A DNA stretch of 64,000 nucleotides from DAOPYU01 sp942493245. Its GTDB lineage: Bacteria; Sumerlaeota; Sumerlaeia; UBA8349. The stretch covers positions 5,332,001 to 5,396,000 of the forward strand of contig OW818685.1 of assembly GCA_942493245.1 (NCBI GenBank), given 5' to 3'. The translations under genes and the position numbers were made by a program. Positions 60,214 through 64,000 of the stretch are shown piece after piece. The notes under the pieces were generated by a model. That model made no database searches. It saw only the letters and a list, made by a program, of their open reading frames with translations, and was not told the origin of the DNA. Within the stretch, counting starts at the first letter, position 1, and every line of letters starts with the position of its first letter.

Positions 60214-61362
60214 ATGAGCCATGCCGAGCGTATTCGGCGTTATTTCAGCGTCTGTCCGCTTCTGCCTGCGCCCATGTGCAGCTACACCGACCGTCCCTTC
60301 CGCGATCTGCTGCGGTTGCTGGGCGCGCATCTGATCTACACCGAGATGTACTGTTCCGAGGCGATTGTGCGGGGCGACCCCAAGACGTGGAGCCTGATGG
60401 ACTACCGGGGCGAGAGCGGGCCGGTCGCCGTTCAGATTTTCGGTTCGCGTCCCGATCTCATGGCCGAGTCCGCCCGAATCGCCGAGCGGTGGGGCGCCCA
60501 CGTCGTGGATTTAAATCTGGGGTGCCCGGCGAAAAAAATCGTCCGGGGGGGATGCGGTTCCGCTCTGGCCGAGGACGCGCCCAGCGCCCTGGCCATCATT
60601 CGCGCCATGCGCCGCGTCTTGAGCGTTCCGTTCACCGTCAAAATGCGGTGGCAGCCGGGCGGCCAGACTCTGGAACTGGCCCGAGCCTGTGAGGCGGAAG
60701 GGGTGGACGCCGTGGCGCTCCACGCGCGGACCCGCGCTCAGGGGTATTCGGGCGTCGCCAACTGGGACTGGATCGCTCAACTCAAAGACGCGGTCAACAT
60801 CCCCGTGGTGGGCAATGGGGATGTGCGGTCGGTGGCGGATGCGCGGCGGATGCTGGCCCAGACCGGTTGCGATGCGGTGATGATTGGCCGTGGCATGGTG
60901 GGCAACCCGTGGTTGTTTCAGGAAGCCGCCGAGGCCCACCTCCGCAAAGGCAAGGTCGAGTCGAAAGACCCGGCGCCGAACATGCCTGAACCTCTCCCAG
61001 TTCTCGCCGACACACAGACCGTCGGAGCGCCGATCTTTTCCCAATCCGCGATTGCCGGGGATCTGGACGAGAATGCCGAAATGGCCTGCGATCTGGAACC
61101 GGATCTGTCTCCATCGGGCCAACCCCTGCCCGATTGCGCCGAACGGTTGCGGGTGTTGTTTCTGCACGCGCAGCTCATGTTCCGCCACCGGGGGCCCAAG
61201 GGTCTGGTCGAGTTCCGCAAGCATTGCGCCTGTTATATCCGGGGGCTGTATGGCGCGCGTCAGGCGCGGCCCGAGCTCATGCAGGTGACCACCCTCGACG
61301 AGTTGCTCGAGAAACTCACGGCCCATTTCGGTTCGTTCGAGGCCGACTGGCTGGCCGAATGA
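60214..61362 (+). CDS. tRNA-dihydrouridine synthase (DusB-like)
   Basis: A 382-residue FMN enzyme reducing uridines in the tRNA D loop. TIM barrel with PLLPAPMCSYTDRPFRDLLR, VQIFGSRPDLM, the Cys-bearing NLGCPAKKIVRGGCGSAL, VKMRWQPGG, ALHARTRAQGYSGVANWDWI, VVGNGDV and MIGRGMVGNPWLF; C-terminal helical domain RGPKGLVEFRKHCACYIRGL. Between barrel and helical domain sits a roughly 55-residue acidic, Pro-rich insertion (about 250-305), absent from typical Dus (about 330 residues). ATG 60214 is used; ATG 60133 is an in-frame alternative. DusB rather than DusA/C type by the Cys motif. Confidence 0.93.
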   Translation: MSHAERIRRYFSVCPLLPAPMCSYTDRPFRDLLRLLGAHLIYTEMYCSEAIVRGDPKTWSLMDYRGESGPVAVQIFGSRPDLMAESARIAERWGAHVVDLNLGCPAKKIVRGGCGSALAEDAPSALAIIRAMRRVLSVPFTVKMRWQPGGQTLELARACEAEGVDAVALHARTRAQGYSGVANWDWIAQLKDAVNIPVVGNGDVRSVADARRMLAQTGCDAVMIGRGMVGNPWLFQEAAEAHLRKGKVESKDPAPNMPEPLPVLADTQTVGAPIFSQSAIAGDLDENAEMACDLEPDLSPSGQPLPDCAERLRVLFLHAQLMFRHRGPKGLVEFRKHCACYIRGLYGARQARPELMQVTTLDELLEKLTAHFGSFEADWLAE

Positions 61363-61441
61363 TTTTGCGCCGCCGGTGTTCCCGCCGGCGCGTCGGTTCA
61401 GCTGGCGAAGGTGCGGAGACGGAATCTCAGGAGCGTCGTCC

Positions 61442-63097
61442 ATGACCGAAATTCAAAACACGGATTCTCCCGAGAAAACCCCGTTGCCGACACAGGCCGA
61501 AACGAGCGGCGAATGGTCTGAACTGGACCGGGCGCAAGCGGAACTGGCTTTGCGAAAGGCCCACGAGCGGTTGTCTTTTCACTTGGAGAATTCGCCGCTG
61601 GTCTCGGTCGAGTGGGATCCGGATGTGCGGGTCCGTGTCTGGTCGCCCGGCGCGGAACGCGTTCTGGGATGGACGGCTCAGGAAACGATTGGCAAGCGTT
61701 TTTCCGAGTGGAAACTGGTCCATGAAGACGATCTGGAGCGAGTGGAAGCGACGATAAAACAAGCGCTTGCGGGAACCGATAATCAGAATGTGTTATCCAA
61801 CCGCAATTACCACAAGAACGGCTCGATCCTGCATGCCGTGTGGTACTCGACGGTGATGCGCGATGCCTCGGGACAGGTGATCCATATCTGGTCGCAGATG
61901 CAGGACATCACGGCCCAGAAGGAGGCGGAAGCGGCGCTTTGCAAAGCCAATGAAGATCTGCGCCATCTCATGGCCTCGGTGCCCGATTGCCTCTGGAGTG
62001 GCGAGGTGGATGTCGAGGGACGGTTGACGCTCGATTTCTGTTCGCCTGTGCTGCGGCGCCTGGCGGGATTGACACCGGACACTCTGATTCGGAATCCCGC
62101 CATCTGGGATGAACGGGTCGTTCACCCCGACGACCGTGCCGGTCTTTCCACGCTGGGCCGCGGAGCGCTCAATCTGAGCCTGCAATCGTCGGTGGCGGTC
62201 GAGTACCGCATCCTTCTTCTCAATGGCCGGGTGCGCTGGATTCGCGACAGTGTGACGTTTGGTCGCTCGGTCGGGGGACGTCGCCGGTTACACGGCATTT
62301 TGACCGACGTGACCGAGCGCAGAGGATGGGAAACGGAGCTCGAGCGGCTGGTACAGGACCGCACGGAGAAAATCCGGCAAATGGAACGCGAGCGGTTCGA
62401 GATGGAAAAAGCCGCCGCCAGCGGGCGCATGGCCGCCCGTATCGCGCACGAAATCAACAACCCGCTGGCGGGGATCAAGAATTCCTTTCGACTGCTCAAG
62501 GGGGCGATTTCGCCCGATTACCGGCATTATAGCTATGTCCCTCTCATCGAGAAAGAGATAGACCGGATCGCGAGCATCGTGCGCCAGATGTATTCGATCT
62601 ATCGGCCGGACAGCGAAAAACCGCACCGGATGCGGGTAGATGAAATCATCGAAGACGTGGTGGCCCTGCTGGATTTCAACGCCTCCAAGTGTCAGGTCCG
62701 GTTGGTATTTGAGCGTCCACCCGAGTCGGTGTGGGCGGTGCTGGCCGAAGGGCTGGTGCGTCAGGTGCTGATGGCGGTGACGCAGAACGCCATCGAGGCC
62801 TCGGCGCGCGGGCAGGAGGTGCGGATTGCCGTGCAGGCGGATGAAGTCTGGTTGCGTATTGCGATTCGCGATTGGGGATCGGGTATTCCGGAAGCCATCC
62901 GGGGCCATCTCTTCGAGCCGTTCTTCACGACCAAGGAAGACCTGAAGACGGGCGGACTGGGACTGGGGCTTTCGGTGGCCAAAGGCGTGGTCGAGAGCAT
63001 GGGAGGCACGCTGACCTTCGACTCGATCGAAGGGCAGGGCGCCACGTTCCAGATCGCCCTGCCCCTCGAACGACCGGAGACGCCTGTGGCGCCGTAG
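61442..63097 (+). CDS. PAS-domain sensor histidine kinase
   Basis: A 551-residue cytosolic kinase with no membrane segment. Two PAS domains (about 40-165, SPLVSVEWDPDVRVRVWSPG; about 170-300, with a PAC end RRLHGILTDVTERR) lead through a coiled coil into a HisKA-type dimer domain with phospho-acceptor His in RIAHEINNPLAGIKNS. The ATPase has N box AVTQNAIEAS, G1 DWGSGIPE, F FFTTK and G2 GGLGLGLSVAKG. AGGAG precedes ATG 61442. No response regulator is adjacent: an orphan sensor of soluble or redox signals, possibly. Confidence 0.94.
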   Translation: MTEIQNTDSPEKTPLPTQAETSGEWSELDRAQAELALRKAHERLSFHLENSPLVSVEWDPDVRVRVWSPGAERVLGWTAQETIGKRFSEWKLVHEDDLERVEATIKQALAGTDNQNVLSNRNYHKNGSILHAVWYSTVMRDASGQVIHIWSQMQDITAQKEAEAALCKANEDLRHLMASVPDCLWSGEVDVEGRLTLDFCSPVLRRLAGLTPDTLIRNPAIWDERVVHPDDRAGLSTLGRGALNLSLQSSVAVEYRILLLNGRVRWIRDSVTFGRSVGGRRRLHGILTDVTERRGWETELERLVQDRTEKIRQMERERFEMEKAAASGRMAARIAHEINNPLAGIKNSFRLLKGAISPDYRHYSYVPLIEKEIDRIASIVRQMYSIYRPDSEKPHRMRVDEIIEDVVALLDFNASKCQVRLVFERPPESVWAVLAEGLVRQVLMAVTQNAIEASARGQEVRIAVQADEVWLRIAIRDWGSGIPEAIRGHLFEPFFTTKEDLKTGGLGLGLSVAKGVVESMGGTLTFDSIEGQGATFQIALPLERPETPVAP

Positions 63098-63099
63098 GG

Positions 63100-63222
63100 G
63101 ATGGACTGATAAGACAAATAGGACGAATGGGACTGATAGGAACTGATGGGATAAATCCGTCGGATTGGTCGGATTGATTCCATCAGTCCTATCGGTCTTA
63201 TTTGTCCTATGGGTCTTATCTG
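63100..63222. repeat. Repeat family J, inverted repeat
   Basis: GACTGATAAGACAAATAGGA and GGACTGATAGGAACTGATGG face CCATCAGTCCTATCGGTCTT and TATTTGTCCTATGGGTCTTA as imperfect arms. It fills the gap between the convergent kinase and asnS genes and could also act as a bidirectional terminator-like hairpin. Confidence 0.75.
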
Positions 63223-63234
63223 CCCAGTTCCTTC

Positions 63235-64000
63235 TCAGAACTCCGCCGAGTGCGGGGTGCGCGGGTAGGGGATCGTGTCGCGGATGTTGCCCAGGCCGGT
63301 GGTGAACTGGATGATGCGCTCGAAGCCGAGGCCGAACCCGGCGTGGGGCACGGTGCCGTAGCGGCGCAGGTCGAGGTACCACTGGTAGTCCTTCGGGTCG
63401 AGGTGGCATTCCGCGAGGCGGCGTTCGAGAACCGGCTGGCGTTCCTCGCGCTGGCTGCCGCCGATGATTTCGCCGACTTTGGGGACGAGGATGTCCATCG
63501 CCGCGACGGTTTTGTCGTCGTCGTTGAGGCGCATGTAGAAGGCTTTGATGGTCTTGGGGTAGTTGATGACGATGACGGGTTTTTTGAAGTGCTGCTCGGT
63601 GAGGTAGCGCTCGTGCTCGCTCTGGAGGTCTTTACCCCACTCGACCGGGAATTCGAACTTGTGGCCGCTGGCCAGGAGAATGTCCACCGCTTCGGTGTAG
63701 GTGATGCGCTCGAAGCGGCTTTCGGCGATGTGCTGAAGAGTCTCGATGAGGGTCTTGTCCACGTACTGGTTGAAGAAGGCCATGTCCTCGGGGCAGCGTT
63801 CGAGCGCGGACTGGAAGAGATGTTTGACAAACGCTTCGCCAACGTTCATGTCGCCTTCGAGGTCGCAGAAGGCCATCTCGGGTTCGATCATCCAGAACTC
63901 GGCGAGGTGGCGCGCGGTGTTCGAGTTCTCGGCTCGGAACGTGGGGCCGAACGTATAGACGTTGGTCAGGGCGCAGGCGTAGGTCTCGGCGGAAAGCTGG
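63235..64000 (-). CDS. asnS: Asparaginyl-tRNA synthetase, C-terminal part (cut by window edge)
   Basis: A class II synthetase reading leftward into the window; the frame stays open to base 64000. Motif 2 region TFGPTFRAENSNTARHLAEFWMIEPEMAF is followed by the Asn-type middle (PVEWGKDLQSEHERYLTEQHFKKPVIVINYPK, KAFYMRLNDDDKTVAAMDIL) and motif 3 GFGLGFERII, then TTGLGNIRDTIPYPRTP at the end. The phrase with PKTIKAFYMR is characteristic of AsnRS rather than AspRS. The visible portion is about 255 residues; the anticodon-binding domain lies outside. Confidence 0.96.
   Translation of the reverse strand, partial: QLSAETYACALTNVYTFGPTFRAENSNTARHLAEFWMIEPEMAFCDLEGDMNVGEAFVKHLFQSALERCPEDMAFFNQYVDKTLIETLQHIAESRFERITYTEAVDILLASGHKFEFPVEWGKDLQSEHERYLTEQHFKKPVIVINYPKTIKAFYMRLNDDDKTVAAMDILVPKVGEIIGGSQREERQPVLERRLAECHLDPKDYQWYLDLRRYGTVPHAGFGLGFERIIQFTTGLGNIRDTIPYPRTPHSAEF

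Overview
The window is GC-rich, gene-dense chromosomal DNA from a diderm (Gram-negative-type) bacterium. Lipoproteins with lipoboxes, an ExbB/ExbD/TonB set, an O-antigen-ligase-like protein, an RND exporter and type II/IV pseudopilins all imply an outer membrane. The phylum cannot be fixed from the sequence. The many families of palindromic intergenic repeats, the large TPR and carboxypeptidase-regulatory-like proteins and the GHL10-type glycosidase resemble uncultured PVC- or Sumerlaeota/Hydrogenedentota-like genomes, but that is an impression, not a demonstrated placement.

Layout. 1-14.4 kb reads entirely leftward: a frameshifted comEC fragment, a rhuM-like gene, two tandem small membrane proteins, rtcB, an aldo/keto reductase, then the block ferredoxin, nnr, parA-parB-exbB-exbD-tonB-like-tonB-like. 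Two parS sites sit between nnr and parA. An AT-rich spacer (about 14.43-15.0 kb) with several DnaA-box-like 9-mers separates this leftward block from rightward features and is a candidate replication origin. To its right lie a tRNA-Leu(UAA) interrupted by a 288-nt group I intron, a DUF4911-like gene and a 1397-residue O-antigen-ligase/TPR membrane protein. From 20.5 to 28.6 kb come a membrane-anchored VanX-like dipeptidase, a flavodoxin-fold oxidoreductase, a Gfo/Idh/MocA dehydrogenase and a 1162-residue exported carboxypeptidase-regulatory-like protein. 29.1-34.8 kb is a leftward secretion/pilus operon (two GspF/PilC proteins, three minor pseudopilins, one GspG-like pseudopilin).

From 35.6 to 48.8 kb are a GYF_2 protein, a Gate-domain membrane protein, NADP isocitrate dehydrogenase, a ThiF/MoeB E1-like enzyme, a GHL10-like glycosidase, a PHP phosphoesterase, a YfhO-like membrane protein, YraN and two unfamiliar exported proteins. 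49.2-58.1 kb is leftward: prfA-prmC-DUF4292 lipoprotein-hflX-methyltransferase, then a lipoprotein-RND exporter pair. The end holds a metallophosphoesterase-PHP fusion, a Dus enzyme, a PAS histidine kinase and the C-terminal part of asnS, cut by the window edge.

The least ordinary signals are: (i) a roughly 100-nt leader repeated upstream of both the pseudopilin operon and the large exported protein, with T-rich/TATAC promoter-like sequence and a hairpin whose base changes between the two copies are compensatory; (ii) the intron-containing tRNA-Leu; (iii) the parABS/candidate-oriC neighbourhood in which exbB-exbD-tonB genes are overlapped with parB; and (iv) about a dozen families of intergenic inverted repeats, some assembled into larger composite units. 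No CRISPR array, complete insertion sequence, prophage or rRNA gene was seen.
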